Assembly: GCA_005880795.1 (NCBI GenBank)
Contig: VBGP01000127.1
Location: 1 to 35,367 of the forward strand
DNA: 35,367 nucleotides
Direction: 5' to 3'
Source: Chloroflexota bacterium
GTDB lineage: Bacteria > Chloroflexota > Dormibacteria > Dormibacterales > Dormibacteraceae
A program made the translations under genes and the position numbers. Below are positions 15,180 to 23,087 of the stretch, in pieces (the stretch's first letter is position 1; each line of letters begins with the position of its first letter). The notes below the pieces were generated by a model. That model was given only the letters and a program-made list of their open reading frames with translations. It ran no database searches and was not told the DNA's origin.

Positions 15180-16961
15180 TCAGCTCTTCACGGGAATGGT
15201 CAGGCTGTCGAATGTGCTGACCGAGGTCGTGTAGTCGGTCGAACCGGCTGTGATGTTGCCGAAGTAGTCGCCTATGAAGGTCGCCGAGGGTGAGCACACG
15301 CAGAACCGGAGCGGCGAGTTGAGCTGGGGATCCCACGTGTGGAGGCTGAGCCGGATGTTGTGCCCCTTAGGCGTCAGCGCCGGCGTGTAGAACTGAATGC
15401 TCGTGTTGACGCAGTAATTGCTCGCTCCGTAAGGAGGCGTCCCAGAGAAGTTCACGTTTGTCGTGTCGAGCGCCAGGCCGGCGCCAACGGCATCATCCGA
15501 TCCCTTGGCGGGACACGCGAGGCGCCGGTCGTAAAAGTTCACGCTGACCGTGCCGTTGGCGGAGACCGCGAGGTTGGGCTGAAATTCGTCGACTGCGCTT
15601 GCGTTGTCGTTGACAAGAATCGGCGCAGTCCATGTCATTCCGCCGTCATAGGAGGCGATGAGAAAAACGTTGGAGATCGAGTTCCCCTCCTGGTTGTAGG
15701 CGATGTAGAGCGGATAGTGGCCGTTGACCAGCGTCGTCCCCGTGGCGAAGGTGTTGTCGATGCCATCGGTGAAGGTGGTGTTCGCGTAGCCGCCGACGAA
15801 CGATGGAAAGAGCACGTTCTTGATCGCGATCGGGAGCGCAGTCCATGTCCGGCCACCGTCGGTCGACTTGTCCGTCGAGACCGTGAGGCAGCATTTGCCG
15901 TGCTGCGATGGAAAGTTAGTCACCGAGGTCCAGACCGTGCCGTCCGGCGTCACGTGTGGAAGAAGGTAGGTGTCGCTCGCCGTGTTGTTGACGGTGGGGA
16001 GGATCTGCGGCGCGGACCAGTCGGTGTGTGTGCCGTCGGCTTTCGCCTGTGCCGTGGAAACGAGCGGCTTGCTGTTGACCCCATCGAAGATTGCCCACAT
16101 CGCGTAGATGGTGTTGTAGTTGGGGCTCTTCGAATTGGTGTCGATCGTGATCCACTGCTTGTCCGGTTCGCGTCCCTTGGCCGGATAGGGAGCCACGTAG
16201 TCAGGCCCGCCGTTATGGGTCGTGATCCACTGCGTGGCCGTGGTCGAGCCGTGAGGGCGTACTGCAACCGAGATCACCTCGGCCGGGACGGCCGGGTTGG
16301 GCTCCTTGTTCTGGTTGATCTGGAAGCTGTGCGAGCCGCCGGCCAGGTAGAAGAACTGGTACGGCAGGATCAGCTCGTAGTAGTTGCCGGACCCATCGAA
16401 CGCCCCGACCGGATCCGTGTTGTCGGTCCATCCCTCATAGCCGGGTATGTGTCCCTGCACCGGCCATGTCGCGCCGCCGTCCCAGGACTCGTAGAAACCG
16501 AGCAGGTGGTTGTAGCCTTCGGCGCTGGCAAACCATTTGACCGAGCCGATCAGGTGGCGCGGGTTGGTCGGATCGACCCTGATGTCGGACTCGGAATGAT
16601 TCTTGGCGACGACCGGCGGACCGGTTGCAAAGCCCGGATTGCTGCCCACCTGGGTTGGATAAGGGGCCAGGTCGCCGGTGTTTTCGCCTGTGGTCGCTCC
16701 CGAGGGAGGGCAGGCCGTCTCGCCGCTGTAGCCGTCGTTCGGCCCTGCGTTGGCCCCGTACGGGACTTCGGGTCGGTAGCAGCTGGTTTGCGTGGTGGCG
16801 AAGACGTTCGTCACCCCGTTTGTCACGCCGCTCATCGCGTAGGCCCATGCGGATTGGGTGCCGTGGGATGAGGTTCGGGCCGCTGCCGCGGTGGGCGATC
16901 CGAGTGTCAGGCTGATGAGGAGTAGAGGAATGGTGAGCACGAGCAGTCGATGTCGTCGCAT
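15180..16961 (-). CDS. Secreted sialidase-fold (Asp-box/BNR) protein
   Basis: A 593-aa exported protein. Residues 1-30 form a Sec signal peptide (MRRHRLLVLTIPLLLISLTL then an Ala-rich cleavage region). Three Asp-box motifs (SxDGGxTW) are visible: ESWDGGATW, STDGGRTW and SYDGGMTW, the turns of a beta-propeller like that of exo-sialidases. Several Cys pairs (TSCYRPEV, CCLTVS, CVCSPS) could form disulfides outside the cell. The catalytic Arg triad and Tyr of true sialidases cannot be confirmed, so a binding or other hydrolytic role is possible. The ATG at 16961 has GGGGGTG 6-7 nt upstream; a longer frame from 17003 is less likely. A terminator follows. Confidence 0.82.
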   Translation of the reverse strand: MRRHRLLVLTIPLLLISLTLGSPTAAAARTSSHGTQSAWAYAMSGVTNGVTNVFATTQTSCYRPEVPYGANAGPNDGYSGETACPPSGATTGENTGDLAPYPTQVGSNPGFATGPPVVAKNHSESDIRVDPTNPRHLIGSVKWFASAEGYNHLLGFYESWDGGATWPVQGHIPGYEGWTDNTDPVGAFDGSGNYYELILPYQFFYLAGGSHSFQINQNKEPNPAVPAEVISVAVRPHGSTTATQWITTHNGGPDYVAPYPAKGREPDKQWITIDTNSKSPNYNTIYAMWAIFDGVNSKPLVSTAQAKADGTHTDWSAPQILPTVNNTASDTYLLPHVTPDGTVWTSVTNFPSQHGKCCLTVSTDKSTDGGRTWTALPIAIKNVLFPSFVGGYANTTFTDGIDNTFATGTTLVNGHYPLYIAYNQEGNSISNVFLIASYDGGMTWTAPILVNDNASAVDEFQPNLAVSANGTVSVNFYDRRLACPAKGSDDAVGAGLALDTTNVNFSGTPPYGASNYCVNTSIQFYTPALTPKGHNIRLSLHTWDPQLNSPLRFCVCSPSATFIGDYFGNITAGSTDYTTSVSTFDSLTIPVKS

Positions 16962-16999
16962 GAATACACCCCCACAAAAGCGGACGTCGGACCTTAAGG

Positions 17000-17028
17000 A
17001 CACTAAGTCAACCGGGTTAAGAATTCAA
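17000..17028 (-). promoter_or_regulatory. Promoter of the Asp-box gene
   Basis: On the minus strand TTGAAT (17028-17023) and TAGTGT (17005-17000) are spaced by 17 nt, about 38 bp before the ATG at 16961. The -35 overlaps the last codons of the upstream glycosylase gene, so the Asp-box gene can be transcribed on its own. Confidence 0.55.
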
Positions 17029-18192
17029 CTTGGAGCCGGGAGCCGGGGCGCTGACGAATGTCTCGAGCTCGTTGATCGCACGCTGGACCGCGGCGGTCAT
17101 GGCGAAACCCTCTTCGAACAGGAGCTTCTGGACGACCAACCGGCGCGCGTGTCGATCGAACTTCACATCCGCAGATCCGATGAGGCGGTCGCCGGACAGG
17201 ATTGGCAAGACGTAGTAACCCCGCTTGCGCTTCGCGGCCGGCACGTAGATCTCGATCCCGAAGTCGAAATCGAAGAGCATCTTCGTCCTCGCCCGATCGG
17301 CAATCAAGTTATCGAATGGAGACAGCAGAACGGTCCGCCCGCGCCACGGCGCAGTTCGATGGTCCACGTGGTCTCGATGGAGGTAGAAGCCGCGGCGGCC
17401 GGCCACGCTCGCGGGTATGGCTTCGCCGCGATCCACCAACCGCCCTAACGAGCCTTTGAGATCGTCGTAGTCCCAACGCGTGAAATGCAGGTAAACGTGA
17501 CCCTCGGTGGCCACTCCCAAGGCTCTCAAGGAAAGCTCAACGGCGCGGTCCGAGCGCACCTTCTCAGACAGTCTTTCGCGCGGCGTCCAGGCGGGAAACC
17601 AGCGCTTCGCGAGGTCCCACAGCCGCTGACTGCCATCCCGCCCGACCACGGTGATCTCCCCTTCCACCCAGAGCCGCTCCAGCATCTGGTTGACATTGCG
17701 GCCGCCGGTCCAACCTGTCGACTGCCAGCTCTCGGTGGACGTGTCCGCGAGATCGCGTGATCGCAACGGCCCACCTTGCCGAATCGAATTGAGAACCTCC
17801 TGACGCAGGTGCGCATTGGCCTCCATCCATTCGGCCACCCGAATCGCCCACCTATCGGTGCGCGTCGAGTACTGCCGCATCCTGCCGGCGAAGATCGGGA
17901 AGTCCTCTGTCAAGACAAGGGATGCGGCGTGTGCGAGGTAGTGAAACAGCCGGCGGTCCACGAAGACGAGCTGGTCAAGAATCGCGCGGTCGTACGGACC
18001 CAGCCGCGAGAACGGCACGAGATACTGTGTCGGCGCGCCGGCCACGGCGATGGAGTCGATCTGGATGACCCGGATGGAGCGTGCAATCTCCATCAGGCCC
18101 TCAGCCGTGGCGGGTGGCCTAGGGCCGGCCAGCCGTTGGGCGCGGATGGCGATGCGCCGAGCCTCCCGCAGTGACAGGTTCACCGTTTCCAC
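17017..18192 (-). CDS. AlkX/YcaQ-like winged-helix DNA glycosylase (HTH_42 family)
   Basis: A 391-aa member of the HTH_42/DUF1006 family, whose characterised members (AlkZ, E. coli YcaQ) unhook interstrand DNA crosslinks and excise alkylated bases. The N-terminal winged-helix region holds RVIQIDSIAVAG; Gln-x-Asp (Q44, D46) corresponds to the YcaQ-type catalytic motif rather than the Gln-x-Gln of AlkZ. Other family segments are RLFHYLAHAASLV, RGFYLHRDHVDHRTAPWRGR and LLSPFDNLIADRARTKMLFDFDFGIEIYVPAAKR (in two overlapping parts). The start is a GTG at 18192 or the GTG at 18183, which has GGTGGA just before it. It lies downstream of the tRNA gene on the same strand. Confidence 0.85.
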   Translation of the reverse strand: METVNLSLREARRIAIRAQRLAGPRPPATAEGLMEIARSIRVIQIDSIAVAGAPTQYLVPFSRLGPYDRAILDQLVFVDRRLFHYLAHAASLVLTEDFPIFAGRMRQYSTRTDRWAIRVAEWMEANAHLRQEVLNSIRQGGPLRSRDLADTSTESWQSTGWTGGRNVNQMLERLWVEGEITVVGRDGSQRLWDLAKRWFPAWTPRERLSEKVRSDRAVELSLRALGVATEGHVYLHFTRWDYDDLKGSLGRLVDRGEAIPASVAGRRGFYLHRDHVDHRTAPWRGRTVLLSPFDNLIADRARTKMLFDFDFGIEIYVPAAKRKRGYYVLPILSGDRLIGSADVKFDRHARRLVVQKLLFEEGFAMTAAVQRAINELETFVSAPAPGSKLNS

Positions 18193-18262
18193 CGACGCTG
18201 GAGATTAACCGTTGATTCAAAACCGGACGCGGACCTGCGGCAGCTACGCAAAGGGCGAAAGA

Positions 18263-18338
18263 TGGAGCGGGCGACCGGCCTCGAACCGGCTACCTCAACC
18301 TTGGGAAGGTTGCGCTCTACCAGGTGAGCTACGCCCGC
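18263..18338 (-). tRNA. tRNA-Gly (anticodon CCC)
   Basis: On the minus strand GCGGGCG (18338-18332) pairs with CGCCCGC (18273-18267), followed by T and an encoded CCA (18265-18263). The D arm is GCTC-ACCTGGTA-GAGC, the anticodon arm is CAACC-TTCCCAA-GGTTG giving anticodon CCC, and the T arm is GCCGG-TTCGAGG-CCGGT. Length is 76 nt with CCA. It begins 17 nt after the stop of the pyrophosphorylase/mutase fusion. Confidence 0.96.
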
Positions 18339-18355
18339 TCGGCAGAGATCCGATT

Positions 18356-20878
18356 CTAGGTCTCGACGACCGCCTCTGCCTGCGGCGCCGCCTCCAACAC
18401 CACCGAGCGCACGAGCTGTGAGTACTCGTCCACCAGTCTCTGCGCGTGACCGGCGTCCAGGGTCGAGGCGATGACGAAATACTCGGGGCGATCGGCGTCC
18501 GGCGCGACGAGCACCCACCCGTCATCCACGAAAACCTTTACGCCATCGGTCAGGTCGACGCGGTCTTTTAGGTGCCGCTCCATCATCGTCCGCATCACAC
18601 GTCCCTTGACCTCCCAGGGGCAGAACTCAACCGCGGTGCGATGCGTCACCTGCGGGATGCGTGACCGCAGCGCTCCGATCGATCCCCCACTCTTCGCCAG
18701 AAGCTCCAGCACGCGCGCGATGGTGAAGATGGCGTCAAAGGAAACCGCGAAATCCGGCCAGCAATATCCCCCCGCGCCATCCGACGCGAGCACGGCCTCG
18801 GCGTGCTGCGCCCCGCGAAGCACTGCTCCGGGTGTGATCTTCGTCGGGACAAAGCGGCTGCCCAGCCGCTCGGCGATCATCGAGAAGGCGAGCGACGTGG
18901 AAGCGGGACCGAGCACCATACCGGGCTTGCTGCTCAGCGCCAGCTGAGCCAGGACCGCAAACGCCGCATCGTGCTCGAGCACAGCGCCTGTTTCGTCAAC
19001 GATGAAGCACCGCTCGCCCGGAGTGTCGATGAACACGCCCAGCTTCGCCTTCACGGCGGCCGTGATCACGCCCATCTCCTGGAGGTGGGCCCGAAACGTC
19101 GAGTCGTCCTGCTCCAGCACGATCTCGGCCGGCGCCGCGTTGAGGGGGATCACCGTGCAGTTGAGCTCGCGCAGGATCTGCGGCAGCACCATCGCCGCCG
19201 CGCCGTTGTTGTAGTCGATGACGACCTTGAAAGCGGCGCCGCGGACGACCTCCAGGTCAAGCTTGGCCAGCGTGTCCTCGAGGTAGCGCTCGGTCTGGCT
19301 GTCACGGCGCGTGATGCGGCCCATCTCGTAGTGCGACACGCGCCGGATGTCCTCGCGGAAGAACAGGCCTTCGAGCCGCCGCTCGCTGCGTTTGTCGACG
19401 TCGAGTCCGTGGTCATCGAAGATGCGGACGTCGGCGGACCGGGGATCGACCGGCGATGTCTGGACGTGTACCGCCGACACGTGGTTGTGGCGGGCCCAGT
19501 AGCGGCACACCGGTGCAGGCAGCACCGAGAGGTCGATCACGTGCGTGCCAGACGAGATCATCCCCGACATCAGCGCGCGACCGATCATGCGCGCGGATCG
19601 CGTGTAGTCGCGCGAGAAGGCGATCTCGGTCCCCTTCGGCGTCAGCGCGCCGATCGCGGCGCCCAGCCGCGATGCGAACTCAGGTGTGATCTCGATGTTG
19701 ATCAGCCCGTTCAGCCCGTACGAGCTGAAGAGGCCGCGCTTCCAGGAGCCTGCCCAGATGATCGATTCATGGACCACGGCCCCCGGCTCGACTTCCTTGT
19801 TGGGCCAGATGCGCACGTTCGCGTTGACTGTCGACCCCGCTCCGATGGTCACGTCGCTGCCGACCACGCTGCCCTCCTCGAGCAGGCAGCCGTTCTTCAC
19901 TGTCACCGACCGGCACACGACCGATCCGCGCAGGCGCGAGTTGAGCCCGATGTAGCTGTGGTCCCAGACGATCGAGTTCGAGATCTTCACTCCCGAATCG
20001 ACCATGGTGTAGGCGCCGATGACAGCGGGGCCGTTGACCCATGCGCCGGCGCGCACCTTGGCGCCCGCGCCGATCAGCGCAGGCCCGTCGACCCGCGCGC
20101 TCGGATCAATCTCTGCGTCCGGATGGATCCAGACCGACTCCCCGCTGCGATCGCCGGGCAGTTGGACCTTCACCTTGCCCTCGAGACAATCGAAGTTGGC
20201 CTTGACATAAGCGGCGTGGCTGCCCACGTCTTCCCAGTAGCCGTCTGCGATCCAGCCGAAGACGTGCTCACCCTGTTTGAGCAGCTTGGGGAACACGTCA
20301 CCTGACCAGTCGGTGACCTCGCCGGCCCGGAAGAACTCGAACACCGCCGGGTCGAGGATGTAGATTCCGGTGTTCGCGAGGTCTGAGATAACCTCGCCCC
20401 AGCTCGGCTTTTCGATGAAGCGCTGCACCGCGCCGCCTTCGTCCACGACCACGACGCCGTATTCGAGCGGGTTGGGCACGGGCTTCAGAACGATGGTCGC
20501 CAGTGCCTTTCGCTCGCGGTGAAAACGGGCCGCAGCGCCGAGGTCGATGTCGGTCAGCGAGTCACCCGAGATGACGACGAACGTCTCGTTGAGCTGCGCG
20601 CGCGCCAGCATTACGGACCCGGCCGTGCCCAGCGGCGAATCCTCGACCGAGTAGGTCAGGGCGACGCCTTGTTCAGAGCCGTCGCCGAAGTAGTTGCGGA
20701 TCGAGGCGCCCATGTACTGCACCGTCGCCACCACGTCGCGCAGCTGATGCCGGCGGAGGTGGAGAAGGATGTGCTCCATGATCGGCCGGCCCGCAACCGG
20801 CACCAGCGGTTTGGGCATGCTGCTGGTGAGCGGTCGCAGACGCGACCCCTCGCCGCCGGCCATCACCACCGCCTTCAT
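18356..20878 (-). CDS. NDP-sugar pyrophosphorylase / phosphohexomutase fusion
   Basis: An 840-aa fusion of the mannose-1-phosphate guanylyltransferase-like type. Residues 1-235 are a nucleotidyltransferase (MKAVVMAGGEGSRLRPLTSS, then PKPLVPVAGRPIMEH, with FVVISGDSLTDIDL as metal site and IADGYWEDVGSHAAY). Residues about 250-380 are left-handed beta-helix hexapeptide repeats (VWIHPDAEIDPSARVDGPAL and further copies). Residues about 385-830 resemble an alpha-D-phosphohexomutase, but the phosphoserine region reads EIAFSRDYTRSARM and the usual DGDADR metal loop is replaced by FIDTPGERCFIVDE, so mutase activity is doubtful. It probably makes an activated sugar (GDP-mannose or a glucose nucleotide) for the neighbouring glucan genes. 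Start ATG at 20878 with GAGGAAGGGG upstream; 29 bp from the divergent phosphorylase. Confidence 0.88.
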   Translation of the reverse strand: MKAVVMAGGEGSRLRPLTSSMPKPLVPVAGRPIMEHILLHLRRHQLRDVVATVQYMGASIRNYFGDGSEQGVALTYSVEDSPLGTAGSVMLARAQLNETFVVISGDSLTDIDLGAAARFHRERKALATIVLKPVPNPLEYGVVVVDEGGAVQRFIEKPSWGEVISDLANTGIYILDPAVFEFFRAGEVTDWSGDVFPKLLKQGEHVFGWIADGYWEDVGSHAAYVKANFDCLEGKVKVQLPGDRSGESVWIHPDAEIDPSARVDGPALIGAGAKVRAGAWVNGPAVIGAYTMVDSGVKISNSIVWDHSYIGLNSRLRGSVVCRSVTVKNGCLLEEGSVVGSDVTIGAGSTVNANVRIWPNKEVEPGAVVHESIIWAGSWKRGLFSSYGLNGLINIEITPEFASRLGAAIGALTPKGTEIAFSRDYTRSARMIGRALMSGMISSGTHVIDLSVLPAPVCRYWARHNHVSAVHVQTSPVDPRSADVRIFDDHGLDVDKRSERRLEGLFFREDIRRVSHYEMGRITRRDSQTERYLEDTLAKLDLEVVRGAAFKVVIDYNNGAAAMVLPQILRELNCTVIPLNAAPAEIVLEQDDSTFRAHLQEMGVITAAVKAKLGVFIDTPGERCFIVDETGAVLEHDAAFAVLAQLALSSKPGMVLGPASTSLAFSMIAERLGSRFVPTKITPGAVLRGAQHAEAVLASDGAGGYCWPDFAVSFDAIFTIARVLELLAKSGGSIGALRSRIPQVTHRTAVEFCPWEVKGRVMRTMMERHLKDRVDLTDGVKVFVDDGWVLVAPDADRPEYFVIASTLDAGHAQRLVDEYSQLVRSVVLEAAPQAEAVVET

Positions 20879-20892
20879 ATCCCCTTCCTCAC

Positions 20893-20902
20893 TAGGATCT
20901 TA
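20893..20902. promoter_or_regulatory. Overlapping divergent -10 boxes (phosphorylase / pyrophosphorylase)
   Basis: TAGGAT on the plus strand (20893-20898) ends 9 nt before the phosphorylase GTG at 20908, giving a leaderless mRNA. TAAGAT on the minus strand (20902-20897) lies 18 nt before the fusion gene ATG, leaving room for its GAGGAAGGGG ribosome binding site. The hexamers overlap by two bases, so the two genes may share a bidirectional promoter. No good -35 is visible. Confidence 0.4.
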
Positions 20903-20907
20903 ATTCC

Positions 20908-22965
20908 GTGCTGGAAGAACTAAAAGAGTTCGCCTACGACCTGCTGTGGACATGGCAACCCCGAATCGAGGCTCTGTTTCGCGCGCTCGACCCTGAACTC
21001 TGGAAGTCGACACGTGAGAACCCGGTGCTGCTGCTCAACCAGCTGGGCGAGGATGGCGTTCTGCGGGCGTGGGCGCGGCCCGAGGTCCAGGAGGCGTTCG
21101 AGGGCGCAAAAGCCGCCTACAAGGAGTACTACGACCGGCATCCGCGGTTCATGGACGCCCAGGCGCCGCTCGCCATCGCGTACTTCTCGCTCGAGTTCGG
21201 TCTTTCCGAATGCCTGCCGATCTATTCCGGTGGACTCGGGGTCCTGGCCGGCGACCACCTGAAAGCGACCAGCGACCTGGGGCTCCCTTTGGTCGCGGTC
21301 GGCCTGCTGTACAGGCAGGGATTTGGCCGGCAGGACATCGATGCGAACGGCCGGCAGATCGAGGTGTATTACGAAAACCGGGGAGCCGAGCTGCCGGTGC
21401 GCAAGGTGGCGGGCGTCGAGGTCGAGGCTCCGATCGGCGGCCGCAACGTGCGGATCGCCGTCTGGCGCGTGCAGGTCGGGCGGGTGTCGCTGTTTCTCCT
21501 CGACACGGACCTCGAGGCGAACCCCCAGGACCTGCGGAACATCACCGACCGCCTCTACGTGCCCGAGCCCGACCGCCGCCTTCGCCAGGAGATCGTGCTT
21601 GGCATCGGCGGCGTGCGGGCTCTGCGCGCGTTGGGGATCGACTCCGGCGTGTTCCATCTGAACGAAGGCCACAGCTTTCTCTGCGCGATCGAGCGCATCC
21701 GCGAGCTGCGTGCTTCACGTCAGATGACGCTCGAAGAGGCACGACTCGTGGCGCGCGCGGGCATCGTGTTCACCACCCATACGCCGATCGCTGCGGGCAG
21801 CGATTATTTCGACTCCGGCCTGGTCTGGGATCAGCTCGGACCGTACCTCAGCCAGGTCGGCATCTCGTTCGACCGCTTCATGGACCTGGGCCGGCAGCGG
21901 CCCGGCGATCCGCGCGAGCGGTTGTGCACGACGTACGCCGCGCTGCGCCTGGCCGATCAGTCGGTGGGCGTGAGCCGGTTGCATGGCGCGGTGTCGCGCC
22001 GCCTGTGGAAGGACGCGTGGCGCGGCCTGCCCGAGACGCAGGTCCCAATCGGTTCGGTGACGAACGGCGTGCACATGCCGACGTGGGTCGCGCCCGAGAT
22101 CGCGGGGCTGCTGAGCCGCTACGTGGGCCCCGACTGGTGGGACCTGGATCCCGCCGACGGCCGGTGGCACGCCGTCCACGAGATTCCGGCCGCGGATCTA
22201 TGGGCTGTCCACGGCGAGCTCAAGAGGAGGCTGTTCGCTTTCACGGACGAACGAGCAGAGACGCCGAGGGAGCTCGACCTCAACGCGCTGACCATTGGAT
22301 TCGGCCGTCGCTTCGCTCCCTACAAGCGGGCGAACCTGCTGCTCCGGGACCGAGCCAGGCTCGCGAAGCTTCTGCGCAACTCGAAGCGGCCCGTGCAGAT
22401 TCTTTTCGCCGGCAAGTCGCATCCCGCCGACCAGCCGGGCAAGGACATCGTGGCCGGGATCGTGGGTATGGCCCGCGAAGAGCCCCGCGTCGTTTTCCTG
22501 AAGGACTACGACATCGCGCTCGCCCGGCACCTGGTCCAGGGCACGGACGTGTGGTTGAACAATCCGCGCCGGTTCCTCGAGGCCAGCGGGACCAGCGGGA
22601 TGAAGGCCGGAGCGAACGGCGCCCTTAACGTGAGCATTCTGGACGGATGGTGGGACGAGGCTTATCGCCCCGAGCTCGGCTGGGCAATCCCGTCGGGTGC
22701 GACCCTGGACCGCCAGGACATCGACGACGTCGCGGAGGCCGAGGGCCTTTACCGCTTGCTGGAACGAGAGGTCGTGCCGGCGTTTTACGACCGGGACGAG
22801 GCCGGGATCCCGCGCCGGTGGGTCGAGATGATGAAAGCCTCGATCCGCAACGTCGCGACGCAGTTCGCCGCGCGGCGGATGGTGATCGACTACTTCAACA
22901 CCGCGTACGGGCCAGGAGCCCGCCGGGTGGAACAGCTACGCCTACTGCCCGACTGGGGCGGCTGA
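20908..22965 (+). CDS. glgP: Alpha-glucan (glycogen/maltodextrin) phosphorylase, short GT35 type
   Basis: A 685-aa enzyme that releases glucose-1-phosphate from the ends of alpha-1,4-glucans, using pyridoxal phosphate. Family motifs: IAYFSLEFGLSECLPIYSGG with LGVLAGDHLKATSDLGLPL, VFHLNEGHSFLCAIERI, GIVFTTHTPIAAGSDYF, GSVTNGVHMPTWVAPEI, FGRRFAPYKRANLLL and the PLP site EASGTSGMKAGANGALN with Lys near residue 566. It belongs to the shorter, archaeal/bacterial alpha-glucan phosphorylase group rather than the 800-850-aa type. The start is a GTG at 20908 with no ribosome binding site. It is divergent from the pyrophosphorylase fusion and convergent with the GH57::GT5 gene, so it would degrade the glucan made by its neighbours. 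Confidence 0.93.
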   Translation: MLEELKEFAYDLLWTWQPRIEALFRALDPELWKSTRENPVLLLNQLGEDGVLRAWARPEVQEAFEGAKAAYKEYYDRHPRFMDAQAPLAIAYFSLEFGLSECLPIYSGGLGVLAGDHLKATSDLGLPLVAVGLLYRQGFGRQDIDANGRQIEVYYENRGAELPVRKVAGVEVEAPIGGRNVRIAVWRVQVGRVSLFLLDTDLEANPQDLRNITDRLYVPEPDRRLRQEIVLGIGGVRALRALGIDSGVFHLNEGHSFLCAIERIRELRASRQMTLEEARLVARAGIVFTTHTPIAAGSDYFDSGLVWDQLGPYLSQVGISFDRFMDLGRQRPGDPRERLCTTYAALRLADQSVGVSRLHGAVSRRLWKDAWRGLPETQVPIGSVTNGVHMPTWVAPEIAGLLSRYVGPDWWDLDPADGRWHAVHEIPAADLWAVHGELKRRLFAFTDERAETPRELDLNALTIGFGRRFAPYKRANLLLRDRARLAKLLRNSKRPVQILFAGKSHPADQPGKDIVAGIVGMAREEPRVVFLKDYDIALARHLVQGTDVWLNNPRRFLEASGTSGMKAGANGALNVSILDGWWDEAYRPELGWAIPSGATLDRQDIDDVAEAEGLYRLLEREVVPAFYDRDEAGIPRRWVEMMKASIRNVATQFAARRMVIDYFNTAYGPGARRVEQLRLLPDWGG

Positions 22966-23087
22966 AGGTCGCTCCGCACCGGATCGCGATTCCGCACGTC
23001 TGACGCCACACGTGCCGAATTCCTTCGATCGAGACGCACGTCTGGCGTCAGCGATGCGGAATTGGTCTACTCCCCGACTGGGGCGGC
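22942..23087. repeat. 21-bp direct repeats flanking a long inverted repeat
   Basis: CTACTgCCCGACTGGGGCGGC (22942-22962) and CTACTcCCCGACTGGGGCGGC (23067-23087) differ by one base (15-bp core CCCGACTGGGGCGGC identical). Between them is a large imperfect hairpin: ATTCCGCA (22989-22996) with TGCGGAAT (23055-23062), TGACGCCA (23001-23008) with TGGCGTCA (23043-23050), and ACGTGC (23010-23015) with GCACGT (23036-23041). The first repeat overlaps the phosphorylase stop region and the second overlaps the end of the convergent GT5 fusion. It may be a bidirectional terminator-like structure or the trace of an insertion. Confidence 0.75.
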
